NCBI GenBank assembly: GCA_007859745.1
Contig: SMLU01000001.1
Location: 3,348,001 to 3,412,000, forward strand
Origin: Phycisphaerae bacterium RAS1
Lineage (GTDB): Bacteria; Planctomycetota; Phycisphaerae; UBA1845; Fen-1342
DNA length: 64,000 bases
Direction: 5' to 3'
Below are positions 8,038 to 15,496 of this stretch, piece after piece. The notes beneath the pieces were generated by a model. The model did no database searches, was not told where the DNA came from, and worked only from the letters and a program-made list of their open reading frames with translations. Positions within the stretch are counted from its first letter, which is position 1; each line of letters opens with the position of its first letter. The translations under genes and the position numbers were made by a program.

Positions 8038-8337
8038 GTGGCCGAAGCTGCACCAGCGCCTGAGGTGATCGAGCGGTTGGCGGCCTACTTTCGGCGCAAC
8101 GGCTACGTCCGGCGCGTGGATCCGGTCCGGCGCGTGGAGGAGGGGCAGCTCTACAAGAAGGGCGCCGAGGTCCGCCTCGTGGCGGCGTCGCGGGCCGAGC
8201 TGAACGAGATCCAGCGGTTGCTGAAGCAGGCCGGGTTCAAGGTGCCTCGGCCGTTCGCGAAAGCGCGGCAGTGGCGACAGCCAGTCTATGGAGTGGCAGA
8301 GGTCGCCCGGTTTCTGTCTTTGGTCGGGCAACGATAG
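8038..8337 (+). CDS. Conserved hypothetical protein (99 aa)
   Basis: A GTG start at 8038 gives a 99-residue basic soluble protein (EVIERLAAYFRRNGYVRR, EEGQLYKKGAEVRLVAASRAELNEIQRLLKQAGFKV, then KARQWRQPVYG). The composition and clean helix-strand pattern look like a genuine small folded protein. I recall similar short conserved proteins but can assign no function. No clear Shine-Dalgarno precedes the GTG. About 75 nt upstream, TATACT (7949-7954) precedes a 17-codon GTG frame (7963-8016), which may be a leader or chance. Confidence 0.55.
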   Translation: MAEAAPAPEVIERLAAYFRRNGYVRRVDPVRRVEEGQLYKKGAEVRLVAASRAELNEIQRLLKQAGFKVPRPFAKARQWRQPVYGVAEVARFLSLVGQR

Positions 8338-8422
8338 CCAGCGTGCGTTCGAGCCGAGCCGGGGCGGGCGCACCCTCCGGTGTGAATGTTTCTCGTTGAT
8401 GCCATTGATTCGAGTGAAGGTG

Positions 8423-9058
8423 ATGGCCAAAGCGACAACCATCATTCGCGAACTCGGCGATTCCAAAACTGCTTCTACAATCCGTTTCAGCGCGACACTC
8501 CAGCGCCCGGCGGCAACCGCGAAGCCCGTCTCCTGGACCTTTCTGACGCTGCCCAAGGAAGCCAGCAGCAAGCTCCCCTCGCGCGGCATGAACTCGATCG
8601 AGGGGACCATTAACGACCGCCCCTTTCAGGCCACGCTCGAGCCCGACGGCCAGGGCGGCCACTGGCTGAAGGTGGACCGCAAGCTCTGCGAAACGGCGGG
8701 CGCGCCCGGGACTCCATTGAAGCCGGGCGACGACATCACGCTGGAAATCGCGCCGGTGGCCCAGGAACCGGAACCCAAGGTGCCCGCCGATCTGCGGAAG
8801 GCGCTCGCGGCCGCAGCCCCGAAGGCGCGCGAGGCGTGGGCGGACATCACGCCCGCTGCGCGGCGGGATTTCATTCACTGGATCACGTCCGGCAAGCGCG
8901 CCGAGACGCGCGTGCTTCGCGTCCAGAAAGCCTGCGACATGCTCGCCAAAGGCAAGCGCCGCCCGTGCTGCTTCGATCGATCCGGGATGTATGACAAGAG
9001 CCTCAGTTGCCCCGCGGCTGCCCCCGATCGACCGATGAATGGTCGGGGAAGTTCGTGA
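8423..9058 (+). CDS. DUF1905 / YdeI-OmpD-associated domain protein
   Basis: A 211-residue two-domain protein. Residues 1-115 match DUF1905 (IRFSATLQR, SWTFLTLPKEASSKLPSRGM, the VEGTINDRPF-like strand, GGHWLKVDRKL). Residues 125-190 match the YdeI/OmpD-associated helical domain (DLRKALAAAAPKAREAWADITPAARRDFIHWI, then RVLRVQKACDMLAKGKRRPCCFD). The combination is common in bacteria. Roles in stress or bacteriocin protection have been suggested for relatives but are not certain. ATG 8423 has AAGG just upstream; ATG 8399 would add eight residues. The gene is followed by a family E palindrome. Confidence 0.8.
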   Translation: MAKATTIIRELGDSKTASTIRFSATLQRPAATAKPVSWTFLTLPKEASSKLPSRGMNSIEGTINDRPFQATLEPDGQGGHWLKVDRKLCETAGAPGTPLKPGDDITLEIAPVAQEPEPKVPADLRKALAAAAPKAREAWADITPAARRDFIHWITSGKRAETRVLRVQKACDMLAKGKRRPCCFDRSGMYDKSLSCPAAAPDRPMNGRGSS

Positions 9059-9103
9059 CCTTTGTTGCGGCGTCGCAATCCGAGCCCGAATCCGAGCCCG
9101 AAT

Positions 9104-9189
9104 CCGAGCCCCAAGCGCGAGCGCGCCGGTGTTTGCGCGATAGTCGGCCAGCCTTGAAAAACGCCCACGCGCTTGCGCTTGGGGCTCGG
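9104..9189. repeat. Family E palindrome preceded by a 12-bp tandem repeat
   Basis: AATCCGAGCCCG is repeated about three times (9077-9112) and leads into the left arm CCGAGCCCCAAGCGCGAGCG. The right arm is CGCGCTTGCGCTTGGGGCTC. The sister copy is at 15371-15454, also with a GTGTTTG and CCCACGCGCTTGCG interior. Confidence 0.85.
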
Positions 9190-9312
9190 TTTTCAATGGG
9201 CCGTCGCCCAGACTGTCGCGCACCCTGGTTGCAGCGGTTGATCGCGAATCGCTGGCAGACGCTGATGTCCCTTCGCTAGAATCACGGCCAGAAGCTCAAG
9301 GAGACGACGGCC

Positions 9313-10083
9313 ATGAACCTCAAGGAAACGATGGCGAAGCTCGAATCCCTTGGCGATGAGGGGCGACGGGAGTGGAATGTCAAGAGCGGCGCGCCGAAGG
9401 CCAAGACGTTCGGCGTTCAGACGGGCGACATCCGCGCGCTGGCCAAGAAGATCAAGGCCAATCACGAGCTGGCGCTGGAACTCTGGAAGACCGGCAACAT
9501 CGATGCGCAACTGCTGGCGATCCTGCTGATGAAGCCCAGGACGATCACAACCGCGGAGATCGATAAGATGGTGCGCGCGGCCACGTTCGTGTGGGTCGCC
9601 GACTGGTTCAACGCGTACATCGTCAAGGAGCAGCCCGTCGCCGACAAGGAGATGCTTCGCATCAAGTGGATGGAGGATAAGGACGCCTGGGCGGCCCGCG
9701 CGGGGTGGAACCTGACGGCCAGCCGGATCGCCCGATCGGCGAAGGAAGCCCAGCCGGCGCCGAAGGGAGCCAAGGCGGCGAAGCGTGCGACGGCGGTGAA
9801 GAGTTCACCGAGCCGCGACCGTGAGGGAGCGGAAGGAGATGCGCTTGATCTGCCGGCGCTGCTGGATCGCATCGAGTCGGAGATGGCTGCTGCGCCGCCG
9901 GAGGCGCAATGGACGATGAACGCCGTGCTGGCGAACATCGGCATCCACGACGCCACGCTTCGCAAGCGGGCCATCGCCATCGGCGAGAAGCTGGGAATCT
10001 ACCGCGACTATCCGTGTTCGAAGGGCTGCACGTCGCCGTTCGCGCCGATCTGGATCACCGCGATGGTGAAGCGGCAGGGGTGA
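9313..10083 (+). CDS. DNA alkylation repair protein (AlkD-like)
   Basis: A 256-residue protein of the AlkD HEAT-like repeat family, which excises or protects against alkylated bases. Typical segments are the N-terminal helix MNLKETMAKLESLGDEGRREWNVKSG, FGVQTGDIRALAKKI, the ELWKTGNIDAQLLAILLM helix and FVWVADWFNAYIV. Later comes WTMNAVLANIGIHDATLRKRAIAIGEKLG, with the cysteine-containing end YPCSKGCTSPFAPIWI. Residues 166-174 (SRDREGAEG region) are translated from one arm of a family A palindrome (9808-9832) that is inserted in frame between two helical halves. AAGGAG at 9298-9303 precedes the ATG, and TAGAAT (9277-9282) could be its -10. Confidence 0.87.
   Translation: MNLKETMAKLESLGDEGRREWNVKSGAPKAKTFGVQTGDIRALAKKIKANHELALELWKTGNIDAQLLAILLMKPRTITTAEIDKMVRAATFVWVADWFNAYIVKEQPVADKEMLRIKWMEDKDAWAARAGWNLTASRIARSAKEAQPAPKGAKAAKRATAVKSSPSRDREGAEGDALDLPALLDRIESEMAAAPPEAQWTMNAVLANIGIHDATLRKRAIAIGEKLGIYRDYPCSKGCTSPFAPIWITAMVKRQG
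9808..9832. repeat. Family A half-element inside the AlkD-like gene
   Basis: These 25 bases are the left arm of the family A palindrome, with no right arm nearby. The frame continues, giving SPSRDREGA in a linker between helices, rich in Lys and Ala, where an insertion would be tolerated. Confidence 0.85.
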
Positions 10084-10433
10084 AATCGACGCCATGGTGG
10101 ACTACACGCCGATGCCCAAGCGCTGTTTCGGGACTTCGCCCGGCGACACTCCTTCGCAATCGGGAAGGTGGACGAACAGCACGGCGAACGTTTCATGCGT
10201 GTTCCCCGGCAACCCGGTCTTTCGTTCGAACTCACCCTGGGTTCGCAGAACGGCGACGAACTGAACATCGGCTTTGAGGAGTTCGGGTCGTTCTTCTTTC
10301 CATACGAAAAAGTGCGTGACGCTGTCTCTGACCTACTCGATGCACTCGTAGCCGGCGACTGCAGGCTTGCGATACACACGCAAATTGGGCGGCCGGTGGC
10401 ACGGTCGGGAGAGCTTCGAAAGCGAGAAACGAG
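10084..10433 (+). pseudogene. Remnant of an unidentified gene, broken by a palindromic element
   Basis: The frame of GTG 10168 is open from directly behind the AlkD-like stop and reads like real protein (ADAQALFRDFARRHSFAIGK, VDEQHGERFMRVPRQPGLSF, NGDELNIGFEEFGSFFFPYE, then VSDLLDALVAGDCRLAI). There is no ATG in frame. ATG 10094 is in another frame, which suggests a frameshift or loss of the true 5' end. At 10434 the frame enters a 147-bp inverted-repeat element, and the downstream residues to 10686 read antisense through ohr, so the natural C-terminus is lost. A short protein using GTG 10168 remains possible. The family is not recognised. Confidence 0.45.
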
Positions 10434-10580
10434 GCGTGTGCCACTGCTCTGCGAGCAGTGTCTTGGACGGGCGGCGACGGTTCGGTGTCGTGGCGGCATG
10501 GACGCCGGCGAAGGACGGCGTCGACTGTCGAAGGCGTGGTCGACGGCTCAAAACACTGCTCGCAGAGCAGTGGCACACGC
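10434..10580. mobile_element. 147-bp MITE-like element with perfect 27-bp terminal inverted repeats
   Basis: The left end (10434-10460) begins GCGTGTGCCACTGCTCTGCG. The right end (10554-10580) is its exact reverse complement, beginning CACTGCTCGCAGAGCAGTGG. The inner 93 bp is GC-rich with no gene. No target duplication is obvious. It interrupts a reading frame, which is what a small non-autonomous element would do. Confidence 0.8.
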
Positions 10581-10634
10581 GGAGGGCCGGTTGGCTCGAT
10601 CGCGCCGACCCGCGTTCCGCTCGTCGGATCCAGT

Positions 10635-11042
10635 TCACTTCACCGTGATCGCGACGTCGATGTTGCCGCGGGTCGCCTTGGAGTAGGGGCAAATCTCATG
10701 CGCCGCGTGGACCAGCGCCTCGGCCGTCGCACGATCGACGCCGGGGATGCTGACGTTCAGCCGGGCGCGCAGGAAGTAGTTGGTTCCGCCGGCCTGGACC
10801 AGGTCGATCTCGGCATCGACCGACGGCGCGCCCGGCAGTTTCACCTTCTGCTGCCCGGCGGCGACGCCGATCGCCCCCATGAAGCAGGCCGACCAGGCGG
10901 CGCCGAACAGGTTCTCGGCGGCTGGATGCGGCTGCGGCACCTTGAGATCGAAAAAACCGTCGGCGCTGCGGGCGACGCCGTCGCGACCGGAGGTGTTGTG
11001 GGTTTTGCCCGTAAAGAGGAGCTTTTCGGGAGCGCTGGCCAT
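10635..11042 (-). CDS. ohr: Organic hydroperoxide resistance protein Ohr (OsmC family)
   Basis: A 135-residue thiol peroxidase that reduces organic peroxides, normally as a dimer with lipoyl-protein electron supply. Both catalytic cysteines are in place: C53 in WSACFMGA and C118 in EICPYSKATRGN. The Ohr-specific arginine (R20 in TSGRDG) and Glu43 in PAAENLFGAA are also there. Length is normal for the family. It starts at 11042 behind an AAGGAA motif. TGTCAA at 11122-11127 (TTGACA on the minus strand) may be the -35 of its promoter, though the -10 is poor. There is no OhrR regulator next to it. Confidence 0.93.
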   Translation of the reverse strand: MASAPEKLLFTGKTHNTSGRDGVARSADGFFDLKVPQPHPAAENLFGAAWSACFMGAIGVAAGQQKVKLPGAPSVDAEIDLVQAGGTNYFLRARLNVSIPGVDRATAEALVHAAHEICPYSKATRGNIDVAITVK

Positions 11043-11275
11043 GGGAGATTCCTTTCGGGTGAGCGTCGGATCGTATCGGCTTGGTTCGGCCCTGCTGCGA
11101 TCTTTGCCGCGGATTGGCCGTTGTCAAGGATTTTCCAACTGATCGGCGGGCGCGGGCGGAGCGGGGTAGGGTAGGTTGAGCGACGCGAAAACCACCAATT
11201 CCGCTGGTTCCCGGCGCGCCAGGGCCTGTGGTTTTCTTCGTGCCAAGAAATACGGTGACCTCAGGACCGGTTAGC

Positions 11276-11281
11276 TACACT
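11276..11281 (+). promoter_or_regulatory. -10 box TACACT, 7 nt before a GTG start
   Basis: TACACT is followed after 7 nt by the GTG at 11289. The arrangement is the same as at 54892 and supports the GTG as a leaderless start. The -35 region is weak. Confidence 0.35.
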
Positions 11282-11288
11282 GTCACGG

Positions 11289-12440
11289 GTGCGCCGATCG
11301 GCGTTTTCGACCATCGAGCCCAGGAGGCTGGCCCTGTCACCCCATCTGCCGCGCCGAACCGTGCGACGACATCAGGCCTTTGGCACCCTGTTCCTCATCG
11401 CCGGGCTGTCCGCCTGCACCGCGACAGAGATCAACGGCCGGGACGCCCGCCCGACACAGCCGCCCGCGCCCGCCGACGCCGCCAGCCCGCCTCCCCAGAT
11501 GGCGAGCTTCTCGCGCCTGGTCGGCGGCGAGTGGCAGGTGACATTCGCGAGCGGTGAGAGCGCATTCCACGCCTGGCACTGGGGCCCGGGCAAATATTCG
11601 CTGCGCATGATGGCCCATTCGTCCGACGCGGTCGCCAACCCGTGGGCCGGAGAGGTCATGTACTGGCACCCGGGTCGCAAGGAGGTCCGCCAGCTCAGCA
11701 TGCATGGCGACATTCCCGGCGTGGGTCGCGGCGTGGGCGAAGGGTCGATGAGGTTCGACGGCGAGACGGCGGAGGGCGTCCTCGACCTCTACCAGCCGCG
11801 CCACCTGCGAAAGCTGGGCACGCGTTGGGTCTTCGACGGCCCCGACAGGTATCACTCCACGCTGCTGGAGGACACGGGAGCGGGTCTCAAGCCGATGAAC
11901 GAATGGAACTTCGTCCGCATCACGGAACGTCCGGAATCGCGGCCGGCCACAGTCGAAGAGGCGACGCGAGAACTTTCGAAGCCACTGAAAGCGTTCGAGC
12001 CGCTCCTGGACCACATCTGGGAGGCCAAAGGCGAATTCCAAGACGACTCGGCCGCCGGGAAGGCTTTCGATATACAGTCAACGTTCGAATGGGTCGCGGC
12101 CCTCGAAGTCATCTGCGCGCGCACCATTGCCCTGGGCAGCGAGGTCGAGCCCGTTCACGTGCTCGACGCGTATGTCTATACGCACGTGAAGACCGGTACA
12201 GTGCGCTGCCTCGCGTTGTCGAACTGCGGCAATGTATATGAGGGCGACGTGACCGTGCTCGAGAGCGGCGCCTTGCAAGTCGAACTACAGGGCTACGAGG
12301 GCGACCGCGTCGTCCAGCTCGTCGTGCACTTCGACTTCGAGAACGGGCGCCTGCACCAACGCGTCTGGTCAATTCACGGCGCGGATCGCAAGTTGATGCT
12401 TGACTGTCACCACAGGACAATAAACCGGAAGAAGGACTGA
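11289..12440 (+). CDS. Hypothetical lipoprotein (383 aa)
   Basis: Begins with an unusually long basic region of about 30 residues, then the hydrophobic stretch FGTLFLIAGLSACTATE, a lipobox with the cysteine after SA. The exported part starts MASFSRLVGGEWQVTFASGE, FHAWHWGPGKYSLRMM, NPWAGEVMYWHPGRKEVRQL. This pattern resembles beta-barrel calycin-like lipoproteins that read 'residual/quality of product' domains, but I cannot name the family. The second half (residues 235-383) looks like a repeat of strands with an FVWVAALEVICART segment. The start is uncertain; a shorter start nearer the signal peptide is not available as ATG. No operon partner. Confidence 0.6.
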   Translation: MRRSAFSTIEPRRLALSPHLPRRTVRRHQAFGTLFLIAGLSACTATEINGRDARPTQPPAPADAASPPPQMASFSRLVGGEWQVTFASGESAFHAWHWGPGKYSLRMMAHSSDAVANPWAGEVMYWHPGRKEVRQLSMHGDIPGVGRGVGEGSMRFDGETAEGVLDLYQPRHLRKLGTRWVFDGPDRYHSTLLEDTGAGLKPMNEWNFVRITERPESRPATVEEATRELSKPLKAFEPLLDHIWEAKGEFQDDSAAGKAFDIQSTFEWVAALEVICARTIALGSEVEPVHVLDAYVYTHVKTGTVRCLALSNCGNVYEGDVTVLESGALQVELQGYEGDRVVQLVVHFDFENGRLHQRVWSIHGADRKLMLDCHHRTINRKKD

Positions 12441-12589
12441 TCCGCACATTCGGCGCGTTCTGGGCCAAGAGTCGTAGGTCGTATCCGTACGACTTGTGGT
12501 ATGCCAGCAGCTATCGAACCATTGAGTGTTACATCGATCTAGACTCCGCCCGACCCAATGCAGTCCTGTCAATTATTAATCCGGCCATA
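12437..12589 (+). other. Open frame without start codon upstream of the IS630 gene, possible gene remnant
   Basis: After the lipoprotein stop there are 189 bp without an accepted gene. One frame from a TGA at 12401 to the TAA-type stop near 12590 reads GLIRTFGAFWAKSRRSYPYD, LWYASSYRTIECYIDLDSAR, PNAVLSIINPAI, which looks protein-like and ends where A+T-rich sequence begins. It has no ATG. It may be the 3' end of a gene cut by the neighbouring insertion sequence. The evidence is only compositional. Confidence 0.25.
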
Positions 12590-12594
12590 TAATA

Positions 12595-12623
12595 TTGGAC
12601 ATTCTGTGGCTTTGTGATATACT
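12595..12623 (+). promoter_or_regulatory. Promoter of the IS630-type transposase
   Basis: TTGGAC (12595-12600), a 17-nt spacer, then TATACT (12618-12623). The ATG at 12630 follows after 6 nt with no Shine-Dalgarno, so the transcript would be leaderless. The surrounding 60 bp is markedly more A+T-rich than the window. Confidence 0.65.
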
Positions 12624-12629
12624 TCATGC

Positions 12630-13661
12630 ATGAGCCAACTCGATACACGCAGGCTGTCGCCGGAGGCCCAGGAGCAGATTCGCATTCGCGTCGTCACGGC
12701 GATCCGCGGCGGCACGAAGAAGTCGGTCGCGGCCCGCACGTTCGGCGTCTCGCGCACCTCGATCGACACCTGGCTGGCCAAGGTCGAGGCCGGCAACATC
12801 ACCTCGCTGCGCTCCAAGCAGCGCGGCCGGCCGCCGCAGCCGCGTCTGCCGGCGCAGCAGGCCGCGACCATCGTCCGGCAGATCACCGACCGCACGCCCG
12901 ATCAACTCAAGCTGCCCTTCGCGCTCTGGACGCGCGAGGCGGTCCGCGACCTGATCGCGCAGCGCACCGGCCTGCACGTTTCGGTGCGAACGGCGGGCCG
13001 CTACCTGAAGCGCTGGGGCTTCACGCCGCAGAAGCCGCTGCGGCGGGCGTACGAACGCGACCCGGCGGCCGTGCAGCGCTGGAAGGAGCAGGAGTATCCG
13101 GCGATCGTGAAGCAGGCCAAGGCCGAAAACGGCGAGATTCACTGGGGCGACCAGCTCGGGGCGCGCAGCGATCATCAGGCCGGCCGCAGCTACGGCCGGC
13201 GCGGCGTCACGCCAGTGATTCCCGGCACGGGGCAGCGCTTCCGGGCCAACCTGATGTCCAGCATCACCAACCGCGGCCATTTGTGCTTCCTGGTCTTCGA
13301 AGGCTCGTTCAACGCCGAGGTCTTCATCCGCTTCTGCCGCCGCTTGCTGCGCCAACGGCGGCGGCGCGTGTTCCTGATCGTGGACGGTCATCCGGTGCAT
13401 CGCTCGGCCGCGGCGCGCGATTGGCTGCACGCCCACCGACACCGCATCCGCATCTTCTTCCTGCCGGGCTACAGCCCCGAGCTGAACCCCGACGAGTACC
13501 TGAACAACGACGTCAAAACCAACGCCGTCGGCCGCCAGCGGCCCGCCACCAAACCCGAGTTGATCGCCAATCTCCAAGGCTACCTCCGCGACACGCAACG
13601 CCGACCCAACATCATCAGGAATTACTTCCAAGCCGAACCCGTGCGCTACGCCGCAGGGTAG
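12630..13661 (+). CDS. IS630-family transposase
   Basis: A 343-residue transposase of the IS630/Tc1-mariner superfamily, which inserts at TA dinucleotides. The N-terminal helix-turn-helix (GTKKSVAARTFGVSRTSIDTWLAK) is followed by an AT-hook-like RSKQRGRPPQPR and a second winged helix (WTREAVRDLIAQRTG, RTAGRYLKRWGFTPQK). The catalytic acidic residues are Asp in IHWGDQLGAR, Asp in FLIVDGHPVHRS and Glu in GYSPELNPDEYLNN, so the DDE set looks intact. Length is typical. I could not find a matching right terminal inverted repeat within 120 bp of the stop, so the element may be truncated or have short ends. Confidence 0.92.
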   Translation: MSQLDTRRLSPEAQEQIRIRVVTAIRGGTKKSVAARTFGVSRTSIDTWLAKVEAGNITSLRSKQRGRPPQPRLPAQQAATIVRQITDRTPDQLKLPFALWTREAVRDLIAQRTGLHVSVRTAGRYLKRWGFTPQKPLRRAYERDPAAVQRWKEQEYPAIVKQAKAENGEIHWGDQLGARSDHQAGRSYGRRGVTPVIPGTGQRFRANLMSSITNRGHLCFLVFEGSFNAEVFIRFCRRLLRQRRRRVFLIVDGHPVHRSAAARDWLHAHRHRIRIFFLPGYSPELNPDEYLNNDVKTNAVGRQRPATKPELIANLQGYLRDTQRRPNIIRNYFQAEPVRYAAG

Positions 13662-13670
13662 TTTGGTAGG

Positions 13671-13762
13671 CTGGGCTGAGTACTCGAAGCCCAGCGCTCG
13701 CCGCCGAACTGAACCGGCCACGGAAGCGGCGGCCGGGCCGGCCCCGCACTCCCGTGCGGGGT
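13671..13762 (+). terminator. Two hairpins downstream of the transposase
   Basis: GCTGGGCT-GAGTACTCGA-AGCCCAGC (about 13671-13697) and CCCCGCAC-TCCC-GTGCGGGG (about 13743-13762), the latter followed by TTCTG. Both lie between the convergent transposase and DUF1801 genes and could end transcription, but neither has a long U run. Confidence 0.4.
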
Positions 13763-13775
13763 TCTGAAAGGAAAT

Positions 13776-14198
13776 TCACTTCTTCAACCGCTCCAGCCTC
13801 CCCTTGCGTTTCACAATGTTCTTGTAATCCCACTGGATCGCGATCGACTTCTTCAGCCACCGTTTGAGATCCTTCGCGGCGATCTGATCTTCAGCGGTGT
13901 ACCGGACGCCGGCCGTCTTGAAGTTGCCCTCCGGCGCAAGGCCCGGCTCGTCGAAGGATCGGCCGCTCCAGAACAGCAGGCGAACGCAGTCCTTCAGTTT
14001 GTGATAGCCGACGATCGGGTTGCCGTCGATAAACCACACCGGGTGCCCGTGCCAGATTTTGCTCTCTGCGCCCGACAGGTGTTGGTTGATCGCTTTGGCG
14101 AGCGTGTCGCAGATGCGCCGGTCGCAGGCCGCCTGGGCGGCGTTGTAGGCGCCGATGTCCTCGTGCTTCGCGGATTTCATTTTCGCGGTTTTCGCCAT
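13776..14198 (-). CDS. DUF1801-domain protein
   Basis: A 140-residue protein starting at 14198 (MAKTAKMKSAKHEDIGAYNA) directly behind AGGAGG, an excellent Shine-Dalgarno. The DUF1801 (YdhG-like) fold is visible in KIWHGHPVWFIDGNPIVGYHKLKDCVRLLFWSG and the C-terminal IAAKDLKRWLKKSIAIQWDYKNIVKRK. The usual first helix with several alanines is present. The function of the family is not established. The upstream gene on the same strand, DUF1697, lies beyond a family H palindrome, so co-transcription is uncertain. Confidence 0.85.
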   Translation of the reverse strand: MAKTAKMKSAKHEDIGAYNAAQAACDRRICDTLAKAINQHLSGAESKIWHGHPVWFIDGNPIVGYHKLKDCVRLLFWSGRSFDEPGLAPEGNFKTAGVRYTAEDQIAAKDLKRWLKKSIAIQWDYKNIVKRKGRLERLKK

Positions 14199-14321
14199 GC
14201 GTCGCCTCCTGCTTGCGCGACCATTGTATTGTGGAGCTGCGTAGAGTGCGTTGCCGTCGCTTCGCTGCGCGTCGCCGTTCGAACCGGCGTATCGCGACGC
14301 CAGAGCGGTTCTGGTTCTTCT

Positions 14322-14384
14322 GTGGCGTCGGACCTCCGCGTCCGACGCTGAAATCGCCGTCGGACACAGTGGTCCGACGCTACA
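14322..14384. repeat. Family H palindrome
   Basis: GTGGCGTCGGACCTCCGCGT to GTGGTCCGACGCTACAGG, an inverted repeat made from the motif GTAGCGTCGGAC. A half copy is at 7483-7511 and a related pair (GTAGCGTCGGCCCTC) at 49789-49865. Confidence 0.75.
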
Positions 14385-14422
14385 GGATCGTTGAACCCGC
14401 ATTACGATTGCGCCAACGACCC

Positions 14423-14980
14423 TCACCGCGGCAGGCTCGGTTCAGAGCCGTCGAGAATCTTCGCCAACGCCTCCACCGTCCGCCAATTCCGCACCGTCAT
14501 CGCCACGCCGCACGCCTTCTCCATCCCGGCGGCGAATTTCGACGTGCCGAAGCCGTCCGGAGCGTGCAGGTAGACGACGCCCGCCCGGACCGAGAACGAC
14601 TCGCTGCCTCCGGTCCGCGTCAGCAGCGCCCGCAGCGCCTCCGCGTCCGGCTCGCCGTCGCAGATGCCGGCGTGCACCGTCTGGGGCAATGCGGCGCTTT
14701 GCGCGGTGTAGGGGTTCGCCCGCACCAGCGCGGCCCAGCGGACCGCGGGCAGGACCATCACGCGGGCCGCGAAGCCGAACTCTTCGACGAACCGGGTGGC
14801 GATCTTGCGGGCGATGTTCTCGGCTGCTCCGCCGGCCTCGAAGACCACATTCCCGCTCTGGATGTAGCTCTGCACGGCGTGGTGCCGGAGCCGCTCGTGC
14901 ATGGCGCGCAGCGACTCCATTTTCACGCGGTTGTTCCCGACCACATTGATGCCGCGATAAAGCGCGACGAAACGGCCCAT
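14423..14980 (-). CDS. DUF1697-domain protein
   Basis: A 185-residue protein with the unmistakable DUF1697 opening MGRFVALYRGINVVGNNRVKM. This is followed by SYIQSGNVVFEAGG, the FGFAARVMVLPAVRWAALVRANPYT segment and a C-terminal TVRNWRTVEALAKIL. The start at 14980 is fixed by this opening; in-frame codons further upstream run through a family D palindrome. No biochemical role is known for the family. No clear Shine-Dalgarno. Confidence 0.88.
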   Translation of the reverse strand: MGRFVALYRGINVVGNNRVKMESLRAMHERLRHHAVQSYIQSGNVVFEAGGAAENIARKIATRFVEEFGFAARVMVLPAVRWAALVRANPYTAQSAALPQTVHAGICDGEPDAEALRALLTRTGGSESFSVRAGVVYLHAPDGFGTSKFAAGMEKACGVAMTVRNWRTVEALAKILDGSEPSLPR

Positions 14981-15091
14981 CGCCCGGACTCCGTTCAGGC
15001 ACGCCACGGGTTCCGCGGTGGTCCGCTTCGCGGCCGCGCCGGGTCCCCCGTGGCTACAGCCATCCGCCCCTTCGAGCCTGGGATAAAAACC

Positions 15092-15155
15092 GGGTGGAAC
15101 GGGCGTCTCGCCCGTCCCGGCCGCATCCGGAACGGGCAAGATGCCCGTTCCACCC
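15092..15155. repeat. Family D palindrome
   Basis: GGGTGGAACGGGCGTCTCGC to GGGCAAGATGCCCGTTCCACCC, about 45 bp from the 3' end of the tRNA-Pro gene. Confidence 0.88.
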
Positions 15156-15199
15156 CCAAAATTTATCAGGCATCGCATCAACAAAGTTGTTCAGCCGAC

Positions 15200-15274
<75 letters not shown>

Positions 15275-15370
15275 TGCGGCTTGAGTCTAGCCGGACGCGC
15301 ACGGATTTGAAACGGCTGGAACTGCCGAGACTCGGCTCAGGGGCGTGACGGTTGTGCACGGGTCCCATTC

Positions 15371-15454
15371 GGAGCCCCAAGCGCCAGCGCGCGGGTGTTT
15401 GTGCGAGGGTCGCCCAGACCCGAAAATGCCCACGCGCTTGCGCTTGGGGCTCGG
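15371..15454. repeat. Family E palindrome, second copy
   Basis: GGAGCCCCAAGCGCCAGCGC to GCGCTTGCGCTTGGGGCTCGG, as at 9104-9189. It lies in the gap between the tRNA and the ABC permease stop. Confidence 0.85.
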
Positions 15455-15496
15455 TTCATACTGGGCCACCGCCAAAACTGTCACGCACTCCTCGGC

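Noticed and set aside
10434-10686. C-terminal continuation of the frame from GTG 10168 to 10686
   Set aside because: It runs through the 147-bp palindromic element and then antisense over ohr, so it is not natural coding sequence.
12440-13760. Terminal inverted repeats for the IS630 element
   Set aside because: I compared the A+T-rich left edge (about 12580-12629) with the 120 bp after the stop and found no convincing inverted match, so I give no boundaries.
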